NCBI GenBank assembly: GCA_023667345.1 | Contig: JAMPAF010000004.1 | Coordinates: 1 to 64,000, forward strand | Reading direction: 5' to 3' | DNA: 64,000 nt | Source: Clostridiales bacterium | GTDB taxonomy: Bacteria; Bacillota; Clostridia; Christensenellales; Borkfalkiaceae | Part shown: positions 35,421 to 44,305 of the stretch, piece after piece | Numbering within the stretch: the stretch's first letter is position 1 | Layout: every line of letters starts with the position of its first letter | Program-made: the position numbers and the translations under genes | The notes under the pieces: model-generated | What the model saw: only the letters and a program-made list of their open reading frames with translations | The model's database searches: none | Told to the model about the DNA's origin: nothing

Positions 35421-35586
35421 TGGGTTTTGCCTCCGCTGTTCATTAGTAATTTAAAGGCTTTGCCGCCTTTATGACAACAATAATTTTACTTTGTAAAAAG
35501 CTATAAGTCAACCGATAAATTGTGTGAAAAATTATCAACATTAAAATGTTAGAAAATAACTATGAGTGAAAAGTTTGTGAGAAAAG

Positions 35587-35621
35587 GTACCCGCCCGCGC
35601 TTTTTCAGCGCGGGCGGGTAC
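35587..35621 (-). terminator. Intrinsic terminator after the small lipoprotein gene
   Basis: A perfect 14-bp GC-rich stem (35587-35600 with 35608-35621) is followed on the minus strand by CTTTTCTC. Confidence 0.65.
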
Positions 35622-35644
35622 AGAAAGGCTTGCGAAGTTAAACT

Positions 35645-36325
35645 TTAAGCGTTTGCCGCTTTATAATTTGCAATCGCCAGTTTTGCGTCTGCCGGCATTT
35701 CGCAGGACGCGGTGCCGAAATCCGAAAAGGTGTATTCCGTGAGCGAGCTTCCGTCTTCGTCGGTATAATTTCTCGCCGTATAGAATACATATCCGTCGGC
35801 ATTGATTTTCACCGTTAAGTTTTCCTCTCCGCCGTATTCCGTTAAAGTTGCGGTATATTTTCCGCCCTTATACGCAAACTGCGAGTACGGAAAAGGCATT
35901 AATGTCGCTCCGATACTATTTCCTTGCATTACATACCATTCCTTTTCATCATTGATTTTACTTGCCGTATAAGCATGGTTTTCCCCGATTAAAGCGTATT
36001 CGTACCTTGTATCTGCGGGCGCGCCGTTGCTGTAAGAGGTAGTCATTACGCTATACGCTTCGTTTCCGACGCGATAAGTCGTGCCCTCCAAAGTTACCTT
36101 TACCGGCGCGTTCGTTTCGTCAATATCGTCGTAATAAGCGTACACGCTCTGTTTATAATTTGTCGCATTGCCTGTCTTTTGGAATGCGGCGTTCCAAGCC
36201 TCTTCGCTTCCGACCTGCACGGAGCTCTGCCCGCTGCCGCCGCTATTGCTACACGCAGTTGCCCCGAATACGCAAGCCGCACTTATAACGCATACCGCCG
36301 CTGCCGCGATAATTTTCTTTTTCAT
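35645..36325 (-). CDS. Small secreted lipoprotein, unknown function
   Basis: A 226-residue protein with a signal peptide (MKKKIIAAAAVCVISAACVF) and lipobox ATAC (Cys25), then a Ser/Gly linker. The mature part is rich in Tyr, Thr and Asp. Repeated strand-like stretches (YKQSVYAYYDDID, GTTYRVGNEAYSVMTTSY, GKYTATLTEYGGEENLTVKI) resemble the beta-rich fold of LolA/LppX-like or DUF-type lipoproteins, but no family is identified. ATG 36325 has a GGAG site; an upstream in-frame Met is ignored. It is divergent from the ribbon-helix-helix gene. Confidence 0.75.
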   Translation of the reverse strand: MKKKIIAAAAVCVISAACVFGATACSNSGGSGQSSVQVGSEEAWNAAFQKTGNATNYKQSVYAYYDDIDETNAPVKVTLEGTTYRVGNEAYSVMTTSYSNGAPADTRYEYALIGENHAYTASKINDEKEWYVMQGNSIGATLMPFPYSQFAYKGGKYTATLTEYGGEENLTVKINADGYVFYTARNYTDEDGSSLTEYTFSDFGTASCEMPADAKLAIANYKAANA

Positions 36326-36432
36326 AATTTTCTCCTTTGTCCGCATAATTTATTTTAGTAGTATTTTATCCTACTTTGTACTACTTGTCAAGTAAAAGTA
36401 AGATTTTTGTTATAATTTTTACGGGGTGACTT

Positions 36433-36579
36433 ATGAAACCGTTAAAAGAAAAGATTAGCATTACGATTGATTCGGACTTACTGAAAGAATTGAAAGCGAG
36501 AGCGGACGAGGACGAACGCTCGCTGTCGCAATATATAAACTTGATTTTAAGAAATTATTTAAAGACGAAAACGGAATGA
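36433..36579 (+). CDS. Short ribbon-helix-helix (CopG/Arc-like) DNA-binding protein
   Basis: A 48-residue ORF. EKISITIDSDLLKELKARAD is a canonical ribbon strand plus first helix, and RSLSQYINLILRNYL the second helix of a CopG/Arc-type regulator. GGGGTGAC precedes ATG 36433 by a suitable distance, and an AT-rich -10-like box (TATAAT) lies at about 36411-36416. It is transcribed divergently from the lipoprotein gene. The shared region contains AGTAGTA/TACTACT-type inverted repeats (36357-36388) that could be its operator. A perfect terminator follows. Confidence 0.75.
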   Translation: MKPLKEKISITIDSDLLKELKARADEDERSLSQYINLILRNYLKTKTE

Positions 36580-36604
36580 CAATTATCTTTATTATGAATT
36601 TTTA

Positions 36605-36640
36605 ATAGCGGCGCGCGTTGAAACCAACGCGCGCCGCTAT
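36605..36640 (+). terminator. Intrinsic terminator after the ribbon-helix-helix gene
   Basis: A perfect 15-bp stem (36605-36619 with 36626-36640, loop GAAACC) is followed by TTTGTTTATTT. Confidence 0.8.
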
Positions 36641-36708
36641 TTGTTTATTTCCGTATACTTGGCGTCTTACTTAACCGCATATAACCTTCCCCTTAGCCCG
36701 TCCACACC

Positions 36709-36912
36709 GCGTCATTGCGCTGGCGGCTTGCCGCCGTGGCAATCCAGAATTACTTAGTCTGCGTATGTTCGCTTCCTACTTGCCGCCGTATTACCACGAG
36801 GGGATTCTCTCGGCTCAATCGAACCGTTACACGGTTCTCAATCGCTCGAAATGACACGCTCCTATGGGCTTATATGAATATGCCCCGCCTTATGGCGGGG
36901 CGCAATGACGGC
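36709..36912. repeat. Dispersed palindromic repeat, family A
   Basis: The element starts 'cgtcattgcgctggcggc' and ends 'cgaaatgacacgctcctatg', followed by a small 'gccccgcc..ggcggggc' hairpin. No gene is seen in 36641-36923. Confidence 0.7.
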
Positions 36913-36923
36913 GGGTTGCGTAA

Positions 36924-37379
36924 TTATTTCCTTTCCCTCAATCTCATTTCGGAAAAGAAGCGGGAGAGAATTTCTCGGCACTCTTCTTCCATTACGCCGC
37001 CCTCTACCTCGACCGTGTGATTTAAAAGATTTGCCGTAGCAAGCTCGCGCGTCAATGACCGCCCTTTATCCTCGGGCGCGCCGAAGTACACCTTTTTTAT
37101 GCGCGAGTTCAAAACCGCGCCCATGCACATTGGGCAGGGCTCCAACGTGACGTACAGTTCGCACTCGGGTATGCGCCAGCTTTTAAGTTTTTTGCACGCC
37201 TTTTCTATCGCCTCTATCTCGGCGTGGGCGGTGGCAATCTGCCGTTTTGTGCGGCGGTTGTGTCCGCGGGCGATAACCTTGCCGTCCAGCACAACTACCG
37301 CGCCTATGGGCACCTCGCCCTCTTTTAAAGCCTTTTCCGCGCATTTAAGCGCGCTCTTCATAAATTTATCGTAGCTCAT
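36924..37379 (-). CDS. tadA: tRNA-specific adenosine deaminase
   Basis: A 151-residue deaminase that converts A34 to inosine in tRNA-Arg(ACG). The zinc and catalytic residues are in HAEIEAI and PCPMCMGAV. VPIGAVVVLDGKVIARGHN is the conserved N-terminal strand set. The C-terminus (LLNHTVEVEGGVMEEECREIL) is typical of TadA and not of cytidine deaminases. Its start overlaps the stop of the M14 peptidase gene by 14 nt. Confidence 0.95.
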   Translation of the reverse strand: MSYDKFMKSALKCAEKALKEGEVPIGAVVVLDGKVIARGHNRRTKRQIATAHAEIEAIEKACKKLKSWRIPECELYVTLEPCPMCMGAVLNSRIKKVYFGAPEDKGRSLTRELATANLLNHTVEVEGGVMEEECREILSRFFSEMRLRERK

Positions 37380-38097
37380 AATTTTCGGTAAAATATTTTA
37401 AGAGTTTAAAGCACTCCTTTATCTTTTTAATCTTTTTAATAGGGTGCGAAAGACCGTCGTCGCCGCACTCCACCGTGTAGGCGGGTATACCGAGCTTTTG
37501 TATGCACCAGTCCTTATATCCGCCCGCGCTGCCAGTAATTTTTTTTGGGATATAGCCCGTGTGAGCGGCGATTATTTCCGCGCCCCTTATATCGCCCGCG
37601 CCGCCGTACTCCCAGTAAATTTCGCCGCCCTTGGTGTGAAAGGCGAGCGTTACGGCGGGTTTTATGCGCAGAGTGAAGCGGGCGAGAGCCGCGCTTTCGC
37701 ACTCAGAAAAGGGGTAATCGCCTATGCAGTTTTCGGCGCCGCGAGTGCGGGTGTTGAGCCTGCCCGAGCCCCAGTCCGCGTCGAAATTGCAGTTTAAATC
37801 GACACCTCTGCCGTTTGCTTTCCACAGAGGTTCCCGCGTTTCGCAGATTGCAACGCCGTCGGGATTTAAAAGCGGAATTATCCAACCGCCGCCGCATACT
37901 CCCTCTTTTATATGGCGGAGTGCGAGCATGGCGGTCACGTATTCGCGGGCGTGCACGGCATACACGGCGATAAACTGCTTGCCGTAGTCGCAGCCCGTGT
38001 GCATTGCGTAGATATTGCGATTAAAATGCGTGTAGCCTATTACGCACTTTTTGCCTTTGTAGGAATTATAGAACGCCGTTACCTTTTCGTATATCAC
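37366..38097 (-). CDS. M14-family zinc carboxypeptidase-like protein
   Basis: A 243-residue compact M14 peptidase. The zinc motif HxxE is seen in VHAREYVTAML, PLLNPDG and GVDLNCNFDADWG are the substrate-pocket motifs, and the third zinc His is in TLAFHTKGGEIYWEY. Length and absence of a signal peptide resemble small gamma-D-glutamyl-diamino-acid endopeptidases of spore-formers, which act on peptidoglycan peptides. The exact substrate is inferred. It overlaps tadA by 14 nt. Confidence 0.82.
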   Translation of the reverse strand: MIYEKVTAFYNSYKGKKCVIGYTHFNRNIYAMHTGCDYGKQFIAVYAVHAREYVTAMLALRHIKEGVCGGGWIIPLLNPDGVAICETREPLWKANGRGVDLNCNFDADWGSGRLNTRTRGAENCIGDYPFSECESAALARFTLRIKPAVTLAFHTKGGEIYWEYGGAGDIRGAEIIAAHTGYIPKKITGSAGGYKDWCIQKLGIPAYTVECGDDGLSHPIKKIKKIKECFKLLKYFTENYELR

Positions 38098-38135
38098 ATA
38101 ATAGTATATGATTTATGCGGAACAAATCCGCCCTT

Positions 38136-38308
38136 AATCTTGCTTTCCCCTTGCGTTTAAGGGGAAAGTGTCGTTGCCGTCAGGCAATGACGATAGAGGT
38201 TTCGGTAATTCCACCTAATTTTAATAAGGTCAAAATTACACATCCCTCATCCGTCTTGACCTAAACGGTCAAGCCACCTTCCCCCTTTATTAAGGTGGAA
38301 GGCAAGGG
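38136..38308. repeat. Dispersed repeat family C copy
   Basis: Inverted ends 'tttccccttgcgtttaag' and 'tattaaggtggaaggcaagg' flank 'ccctcatccgtcttgacc'. It is non-coding and separates the M14 peptidase and rlmH genes. Confidence 0.6.
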
Positions 38309-38321
38309 GGGGAATTCCTAA

Positions 38322-38759
38322 TTACTTATGGTATTCGCTGCCGGACAAAATCATAAAACCGCGGTAGACTTGCTCCAATAAAATTACACGCATAAGCTGG
38401 TGCGGAAAGGTCATTTGCGAGAAGGAAAGATTTAAATCCGCCGCCGCCTTTACGCTGTCGTCAAGTCCGCACGACGAGCCTATGATAAAGGTTATTTCCT
38501 CGCCCTTATCGACGAGCGTGCCCAACCTTTCGGCGAGCGCGGGGCTCGAAAGCTGACCGCCCTCCACGCATAGCGCGATTTTGTATCCCTTTGCGCTCCT
38601 TAAAATCGCCGCCGCCTCTTCCTTTAAATTCCTGCCCTCGGCAAGCTCTTTGACCTCTAACTTACAAAACCGCGAAAGCCTTTTTATATACTCGGCGCAC
38701 GCGGCGCGAAGGTATTCTTCCTTAATCCTGCCCACGCAAACAATATTGACTTTAATCAT
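38322..38759 (-). CDS. rlmH: 23S rRNA pseudouridine(1915) N3-methyltransferase
   Basis: A 145-residue SPOUT methyltransferase acting on 70S ribosomes. The start is ATG 38759 (MIKVNIVCVGRIKEEYLRAA), chosen because it is the family N-terminus and overlaps the previous stop as ATGA. FIIGSSCGLDD and SFSQMTFPHQLMRVILLEQ form the SAM-binding trefoil knot. The end YRGFMILSGSEYHK is the invariant C-terminus. Confidence 0.96.
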   Translation of the reverse strand: MIKVNIVCVGRIKEEYLRAACAEYIKRLSRFCKLEVKELAEGRNLKEEAAAILRSAKGYKIALCVEGGQLSSPALAERLGTLVDKGEEITFIIGSSCGLDDSVKAAADLNLSFSQMTFPHQLMRVILLEQVYRGFMILSGSEYHK

Positions 38760-39661
38760 TTTATAAACAGCCCCACTATCCACAAAAGCGCCATAACGGC
38801 TATGCCGACCGCCGCGAAAATAAAGAATTGCTTAACCCCGCCCGACGAGCATTTTTTCAGCTTTGATTTATCGAGAATAAGCCATACTATCCCGCCTATT
38901 AACGAGAGCGCGGACAGCACAGATAAAATTATATTGACCGTCTGCGGAATAATGAGGTTGCCCGTGCCGTCGAGCGCGCCGCATGCCATTAAAATTATTA
39001 TTACGGCGTTGTTTAAAAAGTGCAGAAGCACCCCCGGCGCTATCGAGCGGGAACGGACGGCGAGAAGCCCGAAAATACACCCCAAAACAAACTGGTATGC
39101 GGTCTGCTCGATTGAGCCGTGATACAGCGAAAAACAGAAGCCCGAAACGAGCGCGGCGCGCACCGAGCCCATGCCCTCTTCCGCGTTCTGCAAGATAATG
39201 CCGCGGAATAAAATTTCTTCCGCTATTGCGGGAATTACCGCCACGACTATGAGTACGGGTACGACCTTCCAGCCCGAAACGTCGGGGACGAAGCTGTCCC
39301 TCGGAACGTAGCCCAAAAGAGTGATACCCTGCAAAATCAAATCGTTTATCCAACTGAGCGAAAAGAGCGCGCCGAAAGCGAGCATAAAAGCGATGAGATA
39401 GAATTTGGGGTGCGTCCTTATCGGCAGCAAGCTTTTTGTAGGCTGTTTTACAACGCGGAGCGCGAGTGCGAGCGTTATTGAAACAGCGAGCGGCGAGACG
39501 AGCAGAGAAATATAATTTCCGCCCTCGTCGCCGATAGAGAAAATAGCTATTATTATGCTTGCCGCAAAGCTTAAAATAAGGTTTATGATAACCGCGGCTG
39601 AATACGCCGTTCCGCCCGCCTTAGAGCCGAGCGGAAGCTGCAATCCCTCTCTGTTTTCCAT
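38756..39661 (-). CDS. CPBP-family intramembrane metalloprotease
   Basis: A 301-residue polytopic membrane protein of the CPBP (Abi) family. The family motifs EEILFRG, FxxxH in FCFSLYHGS, and HFLNN supply the presumed zinc-binding residues. About eight TM segments are visible. Members process prenylated or bacteriocin-related substrates in some organisms, but the role here is unknown. It is coupled to rlmH by a 4-nt overlap. Confidence 0.9.
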   Translation of the reverse strand: MENREGLQLPLGSKAGGTAYSAAVIINLILSFAASIIIAIFSIGDEGGNYISLLVSPLAVSITLALALRVVKQPTKSLLPIRTHPKFYLIAFMLAFGALFSLSWINDLILQGITLLGYVPRDSFVPDVSGWKVVPVLIVVAVIPAIAEEILFRGIILQNAEEGMGSVRAALVSGFCFSLYHGSIEQTAYQFVLGCIFGLLAVRSRSIAPGVLLHFLNNAVIIILMACGALDGTGNLIIPQTVNIILSVLSALSLIGGIVWLILDKSKLKKCSSGGVKQFFIFAAVGIAVMALLWIVGLFIK

Positions 39662-39744
39662 AGTTAAGATTATACAATATTTACTGCCGCTATGTAAATA
39701 AAATCGTTTTACTTTTGGGTGAAAATATAATAAAATTTAAACGT

Positions 39745-40584
39745 ATGAGAAAGATTGACACGAAAGAAATTGCGGACAAGATTTACGGTATGGCGCTTAA
39801 AGCTGGCGTGACTTTGACGGACGACTGCAAGGCGGCTTTGAAAAGCGCGGCGGAAAGCGAGACGGAGGGCGCGGCGAAATTCGCGCTCGACACGCTTATC
39901 GAAAACTGCCGCATAGCCGAAGAGGATTGTTTGCCCGTCTGTCAGGACACGGGCATGGCAATAGTTATGCTCGATATAGGGCAGGACGTTTTACTCGTCG
40001 GAAAGCCTTTGGAAGAGGCGGTAAACGGGGCGGTGCGCGCGGCTTACGAGGACGGATTTTTCCGCAAGTCGGTATGCGACCCGATTACCCGCGAAAACAC
40101 GGGCGACAACACCCCCGCGGTCATTCATACGCACATATGTGCGGGCGAACGCATAAAAATCACCTTTTTGCCAAAGGGGTTCGGCAGTGAAAATATGAGC
40201 GCTATATATATGTTAAAGCCCGCGCAAGGCGTCGACGGAATTGTGGACGCGATTGTTGAAACGGTTAAAAAAGCGGGCTCCCGCCCCTGCCCTCCCGTCT
40301 ATGTGGGCGTGGGGATAGGCGGCAGTTTCGATACGTGCGCGTACCTTGCAAAAAAGGCTCTCACGCGCGAAATTGGCAGCCGTTCGGAACGCGAGGATAT
40401 TGCAAAAATAGAACAGATTGCGCTCGAAAAAATCAATTCTTTGAATATAGGCTGTCAGGGCTTTCACGGCAAGACTACCGCTTTGGGCGTGAGCTGCGAG
40501 TGGGCGTACACACACATTGCGGGTCTGCCCGTGGCGGTGAATATTCAGTGCCACTGCGTGCGTTGCCAAAAAGCCGAGATTTAA
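39745..40584 (+). CDS. fumA: Class I fumarate hydratase, alpha subunit
   Basis: A 279-residue subunit from ATG 39745 (MRKIDTKEIADKIYGMALKA). The 4Fe-4S ligands are in LPVCQDTGMAIV, GGSFDTCAYLAKKAL and NIGCQGFHGKTTALGV. It converts fumarate and malate with the beta subunit encoded downstream. The heterodimeric form is typical of anaerobes; L-tartrate dehydratase is a homologous alternative. The upstream region has a TATAAT at about 39726 and no clear Shine-Dalgarno, so the transcript may have a very short leader. Confidence 0.9.
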   Translation: MRKIDTKEIADKIYGMALKAGVTLTDDCKAALKSAAESETEGAAKFALDTLIENCRIAEEDCLPVCQDTGMAIVMLDIGQDVLLVGKPLEEAVNGAVRAAYEDGFFRKSVCDPITRENTGDNTPAVIHTHICAGERIKITFLPKGFGSENMSAIYMLKPAQGVDGIVDAIVETVKKAGSRPCPPVYVGVGIGGSFDTCAYLAKKALTREIGSRSEREDIAKIEQIALEKINSLNIGCQGFHGKTTALGVSCEWAYTHIAGLPVAVNIQCHCVRCQKAEI

Positions 40585-40640
40585 TTCGGAATTCGTAATT
40601 CGTAATTCGTAATTCGGAATTCGTAATTCGTAATTACTGC
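40585..40640 (+). repeat. Tandem AATTCGT-type heptads between fumarase genes
   Basis: About seven to eight tandem copies of aattcgt/aattcgg start at the fumA stop. A small hairpin (gccacgc..gcgtggg) follows near 40655. The 126-nt spacer carries no gene. Confidence 0.7.
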
Positions 40641-40710
40641 GCTTCGCTCCGTGCCACGCAAGCGTGGGGCGGAATTCAGGTAAAAAGTTATAGGTAGGTT
40701 AGTTATTCAA

Positions 40711-41229
40711 ATGATAAAATTGCATTTGCCTATTGATAAAGACGGAATAACAAAACTGCACGCCGGCGACAGCGTGCTATTATCGGGCGTCATTTACACC
40801 GCGCGGGACTGCGCCCACAAGCGGCTTAAAGAAATGTTGGATAGGGGCGAGCCCCTCCCCTTCGATATCGGCGGTGCGTTCATTTATTACGCCGGTCCCT
40901 GCCCCGCAAAGCCCGGCTACGCAAGCGGAAGCTGCGGTCCGACTACCTCCGCGCGCATGGACGCATATGCGCCGCTGCTGCTCGATAACGGGCTGGGCGG
41001 CATGATAGGCAAGGGCGAAATGAGTTCGGACGTGACCGACGCGCTTGTGCGCAACACGGGCGTTTACTTTGCCGCAATAGGCGGCGCGGGCGCGACCTAC
41101 GGCAAGGCTATCATCAAGAGCGAGCTTATCGCTTTTCCCGAGCTGTTGTCCGAGGCGGTGCGCCGTTTGGAAGTTATCGACTTCCCCGCCGTCGTGGCGA
41201 CAGATTGCTACGGAAAAAGCATTTATTAA
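40711..41229 (+). CDS. fumB: Class I fumarate hydratase, beta subunit
   Basis: A 172-residue C-terminal-type subunit. The segments DSVLLSGVIYTARDCAHKRL and IYYAGPCPAKPGYASGSCGP match the fumarase/tartrate dehydratase beta fold, and MIGKGEMSS and AAIGGAGATYGKAI complete it. With the alpha subunit it forms the Fe-S hydratase of the reductive or oxidative TCA branch. TTG/ATG choice is simple: ATG 40711. The spacer to alpha contains a tandem heptad repeat but no terminator. Confidence 0.92.
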   Translation: MIKLHLPIDKDGITKLHAGDSVLLSGVIYTARDCAHKRLKEMLDRGEPLPFDIGGAFIYYAGPCPAKPGYASGSCGPTTSARMDAYAPLLLDNGLGGMIGKGEMSSDVTDALVRNTGVYFAAIGGAGATYGKAIIKSELIAFPELLSEAVRRLEVIDFPAVVATDCYGKSIY

Positions 41230-41349
41230 TTAAGAATTAGGAATTAGGAATTAGGAATTATGCTAAGGTAAAAATATTTATAATAATCCGACTTTCATTC
41301 TTAATTCTGCATTCTACATTCTGCATTAACAATAATTCCGCATTAACTC

Positions 41350-41727
41350 TCACTCATAGTCGTCGAAACTGCGGCGCGGGTCGGGCGGCGGACAGTGCGA
41401 CTGCGGCGGACAGTGCGACTGCGGCGGGTACGGCGGTCTGCCGTCGGGCGGACACGGCGGCAAAGGCGGCGGGCAGTTTTCGCCCTTGGGCGGCTTGCCC
41501 TGACCGAGCTTTACGAGAACCACGTCCTCACCTATCTTCACCACGTCGCAAAGCGGAATAAACACGTCCGACTTAGTGAATTTGAACCCCTTACTGCCCG
41601 TGACGAAAAAGCCCTTTATTTTGCCCTCGGGAAAGTGAAACGACATATCGCACACGCGCCCTAAGTTTTTGCCGTCCGAGACGGACACGACGTCCATTTT
41701 TTTCAACTGACTGAACAAAAATTCCAT
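41350..41727 (-). CDS. ylmC: YlmC/YmxH-family sporulation protein with Pro-rich tail
   Basis: A 125-residue protein whose first about 80 residues form a PRC-barrel (MEFLFSQLKKMDVVSVSDGK, GRVCDMSFHFPEGKIKGFFV). This is the YlmC/YmxH family, found near sigG in spore-formers. The remaining about 45 residues are an unusual Pro/Cys/His tail with tandem PPQSHC units. ATG 41727 is chosen because the family begins there. A 12-bp hairpin (41740-41768) ends 12 nt upstream and no Shine-Dalgarno is visible. Confidence 0.82.
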   Translation of the reverse strand: MEFLFSQLKKMDVVSVSDGKNLGRVCDMSFHFPEGKIKGFFVTGSKGFKFTKSDVFIPLCDVVKIGEDVVLVKLGQGKPPKGENCPPPLPPCPPDGRPPYPPQSHCPPQSHCPPPDPRRSFDDYE

Positions 41728-41739
41728 ATAAAAGTATAT

Positions 41740-41768
41740 GCGGCAGACAACGCAAAGTTGTCTGCCGC
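41740..41768 (-). terminator. Hairpin between the CvpA and ylmC genes
   Basis: The perfect arms GCGGCAGACAAC and GTTGTCTGCCGC surround a 5-nt loop. The T-rich tail on the minus strand is weak (ATATACTTTTAT), so it may be a partial terminator or a leader hairpin for ylmC. Confidence 0.5.
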
Positions 41769-41787
41769 AACGCAATTTTTTTATAGG

Positions 41788-42363
41788 TTAAATATTTACG
41801 CTCTCCCCTATCTTCTGAACGATAAATCTTAAAGGATTGTTTTCGTACACCCAGTCGAGCTTGAACACGCTTCCGCTTATACTCTGGTGGAAATTGCCCG
41901 CCGTATTGCCGCCGATAAGCTGAATTATATGGAACACGATTAGCGTGACCATACACGCCACCGCGAGCATAAACACCGCGCCCGCGACCCTGTTTATGGT
42001 TTTTAAAACTACGTTGTCCGCTTCCATTACGCCCTTTATGATATTGACGATTATCACCCTTATAATCTGAATGATAATAAACAGCGCGATGCCGAGAATT
42101 ATTTTTTCGATACCGATTTTAATTAAAAAATTTACGAAGGCGTTGTCCGCGCCCGCCATGGCGTTGTGCAGTTTTAACATTATATCCTGCACGAACCCCC
42201 AGCTTGCCACGACGCCTATGCTGAAATAGGTGACGACAAGCGAAATGAGCACGCCGATTATTCCGCCGGTAAATATTTTAAGTTGTTTGCCGAAGCCGAG
42301 CAGCGTGCCTATCGCAATCGCGCCGAGCACTACGCCTATGGCTACCCAGTCAATAACCTGCAT
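41788..42363 (-). CDS. CvpA-family membrane protein
   Basis: A 191-residue protein with four TM helices. The N-terminus VIDWVAIGVVLGAIAIGTLLGFGKQLKIF and the central SIGVVASWGF have the CvpA/colicin-V-production pattern. VMEADNVVLKTINRVAGAVF is the conserved GxxxxxNRxxG-type loop. The family's biochemical role is unclear. It sits between sigG and ylmC. Confidence 0.8.
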   Translation of the reverse strand: MQVIDWVAIGVVLGAIAIGTLLGFGKQLKIFTGGIIGVLISLVVTYFSIGVVASWGFVQDIMLKLHNAMAGADNAFVNFLIKIGIEKIILGIALFIIIQIIRVIIVNIIKGVMEADNVVLKTINRVAGAVFMLAVACMVTLIVFHIIQLIGGNTAGNFHQSISGSVFKLDWVYENNPLRFIVQKIGESVNI

Positions 42364-42496
42364 TTTTATCTCCCTTGACTGTTATAATTATATCACATTA
42401 TATAATCTTTTCAAACCGTGTAGGCGTTTTATTTTGCTGTTTTTATGCAATTTTTACAAGTTTCGACTTTATTTTTGACTAATTTGTCATATTTAA

Positions 42497-42532
42497 AAGC
42501 CGCGCCGCGTTAATTTTAACGCGGCGCGGCTT
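42497..42532 (-). terminator. Intrinsic terminator after sigG
   Basis: A near-perfect 17-bp stem (42497-42513 with 42516-42532) is placed 18 nt after the sigG stop and followed by a TTTAAAT stretch on the minus strand. On the plus strand TTTTTT follows slightly later. Confidence 0.65.
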
Positions 42533-42549
42533 GACTGTAATTTTTTAAT

Positions 42550-43320
42550 TCAGCAAATTTCCGACCTTATTCTTTTGAGCGCGCTCTTTTCAAGGCGGGA
42601 AACCTGTGCCTGCGAAATGCCCACCTGCTCGGATATTTCGGTCTGCGTTTTACCCTCGAAATATCTTAAAAACAGAATGCTCCGCTCCCTCTCGCCCAAA
42701 CGGGTTATCGCCTCGTACAGCGCGGCTTTCTCCGTCCATACCTCGTCGTTGTTCTTCACGTCGAAAATCTGGTCCATGAGTAGCAGCGTATCGCCCTGCT
42801 TGTTGTACACGGGGTCGTACAGCGAAACTGGGTCGGATATGGCGTCGAGCGCGTAGGCAACCTCGGAAACGGCAACGTTCATTTCCTTTGCTATCTCGTC
42901 GTAGGTCACCACGTCGCTACGCTCTTCGAGCTTTTCGCGAACCTTTAAAACCTTGTACGCCGTGTCGCGGATAGAGCGCGAAACACGCAGAGAATTTCCG
43001 TCCCGCAAGTACCTTTTAATTTCGCCCAAAATCATGGGCACTGCGTATGTTGAAAAGCGCACGCCTACGGACACGTCGAAGTTGTCGATTGCCTTTATAA
43101 GCCCCACGCAACCCACCTGAAACACGTCGTCAGCGTTGGCTTTTTTCGACCAGAACCTTTTAACCAGCGACAGAACGAGGCGCATATTGCCCACGATGAA
43201 CTTTTCGCGTGCGGCGTTGTCGCCCGCCTTGATTTTCAGCATTAATTCTTCCTGCTCTTTGTTTGAAAGCTTGGGCAAGCCCGAAGTTTCCACACCGCAA
43301 ATAACGACTTTATCGTACAT
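42550..43320 (-). CDS. sigG: RNA polymerase sporulation sigma factor SigG
   Basis: A 256-residue sigma-70 factor. The N-terminus MYDKVVICGVETSGLPKLSN is the SigG signature. Region 2 is NMRLVLSLVKRFWSKKANADDVFQVG, region 3 RSIRDTAYKVLKVREKLEE, and region 4 has the HTH TEISEQVGISQAQVSRLE. SigG drives late forespore genes. ATG 43320 is chosen because GGAGGT lies just upstream and the family begins there. A repeat block separates it from sigE, unlike the compact Bacillus operon. Confidence 0.96.
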   Translation of the reverse strand: MYDKVVICGVETSGLPKLSNKEQEELMLKIKAGDNAAREKFIVGNMRLVLSLVKRFWSKKANADDVFQVGCVGLIKAIDNFDVSVGVRFSTYAVPMILGEIKRYLRDGNSLRVSRSIRDTAYKVLKVREKLEERSDVVTYDEIAKEMNVAVSEVAYALDAISDPVSLYDPVYNKQGDTLLLMDQIFDVKNNDEVWTEKAALYEAITRLGERERSILFLRYFEGKTQTEISEQVGISQAQVSRLEKSALKRIRSEIC

Positions 43321-43359
43321 ATTTTTTACCTCCGATATGTACGATGCGGCGTTGCAAAA

Positions 43360-43608
43360 TGCAGAATGTAGAATTAAGAATGTAGAATTAAAGGTCGGAT
43401 TAATCAACCTCTATCCCCTCTATGAGGTACTCTTCGCAGACTACGTAATTCTGGATTGCCACGGGCACAAGTGCCCTCGCAATGACGGGTACCAACCCCT
43501 CGCCTTCCACTTTGAAGGGGAAGGTGGCTGCGTAGCAGACGGAAGAGGTTGGTTCAATTAATTATTCCTTAGCATAATTCTTAATTCTGAATTCTGAATT
43601 CTTAATTA
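43360..43608. repeat. Composite repeat block between sigE and sigG
   Basis: The block contains heptads (gcagaatgtagaattaag), an inverted family A segment (tggattgccacgggcacaag), the end of family D (gtggctgcgtagcagacgg) and a final run of ttaattctga/ttaattc heptads up to the sigE stop. It matches 8190-8553 and 58855-59217. Confidence 0.7.
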
Positions 43609-43609
43609 G

Positions 43610-44305
43610 CTAAATCTGTTTCGATATGTCTTTTTTAAGTTTTGCTATTATCTTTTTTTCGAGGCGGGATATGTAGCTTTGCGATATGCCGAGCTTGTCG
43701 GCAACGTCCTTTTGCGTCATTTCGTCGCCGCCGTCCAGCCCGAAACGCATACGCATTATCTTCTGCTCACGCATAGATAAGCGGGATAACGACTTTTTCA
43801 GAAGCTCCCTTTCAACTCCCCCCTCGACGTCCGAATACACCGCGTCGGCGTCCGTACCCATAACATCGGATAAAAGTAGCTCGTTGCCCTCCCAGTCGGT
43901 GTTCAACGGTTCGTCGAAGGACACCTCCTGCCGCGCACGGCTCAATCTTCGAAGATACATCAAAATCTCGTTTTCGATACACCGCGAGGCGTAGGTTGCA
44001 AGCTTTATGTTCTTGTCCGCGCGGAAAGAATCTATAGCCTTAATGAGCCCTATCGTGCCCACGGAAACAAGGTCGTCGCCGTCCGCGCCCGTGCCCTCGA
44101 ACTTTTTGGCTATGTACACGACCAGCCGCAGGTTGTGCTCGACAAGCTCCGCCTTCGCCCGCTCGTCGCCGCCTTGCAGCAGCGTGAGCTTTGCCCGCTC
44201 TTCCTCGGACGATAACGGCAGGGGCAATGCCTCGGTTCCGCATATGTAGTCGAGAGTGTTCAGCCCGAAGATTTCGCGCAATAAGCTTTTGATTTTTTCA
44301 AACAT
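43610..44305 (-). CDS. sigE: RNA polymerase sporulation sigma factor SigE (pro-SigE)
   Basis: A 231-residue sigma factor for mother-cell gene expression. Residues 1 to about 22 are the hydrophobic/basic pro-sequence ([15 protein letters not shown]), followed by [14 protein letters not shown], equivalent to the region where SpoIIGA cleaves in Bacillus. Region 2 ([21 protein letters not shown]) and the region 4 HTH ([20 protein letters not shown]) are intact. The start ATG abuts the spoIIGA stop (TGAATG), indicating translational coupling. Confidence 0.96.
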   Translation of the reverse strand: MFEKIKSLLREIFGLNTLDYICGTEALPLPLSSEEERAKLTLLQGGDERAKAELVEHNLRLVVYIAKKFEGTGADGDDLVSVGTIGLIKAIDSFRADKNIKLATYASRCIENEILMYLRRLSRARQEVSFDEPLNTDWEGNELLLSDVMGTDADAVYSDVEGGVERELLKKSLSRLSMREQKIMRMRFGLDGGDEMTQKDVADKLGISQSYISRLEKKIIAKLKKDISKQI

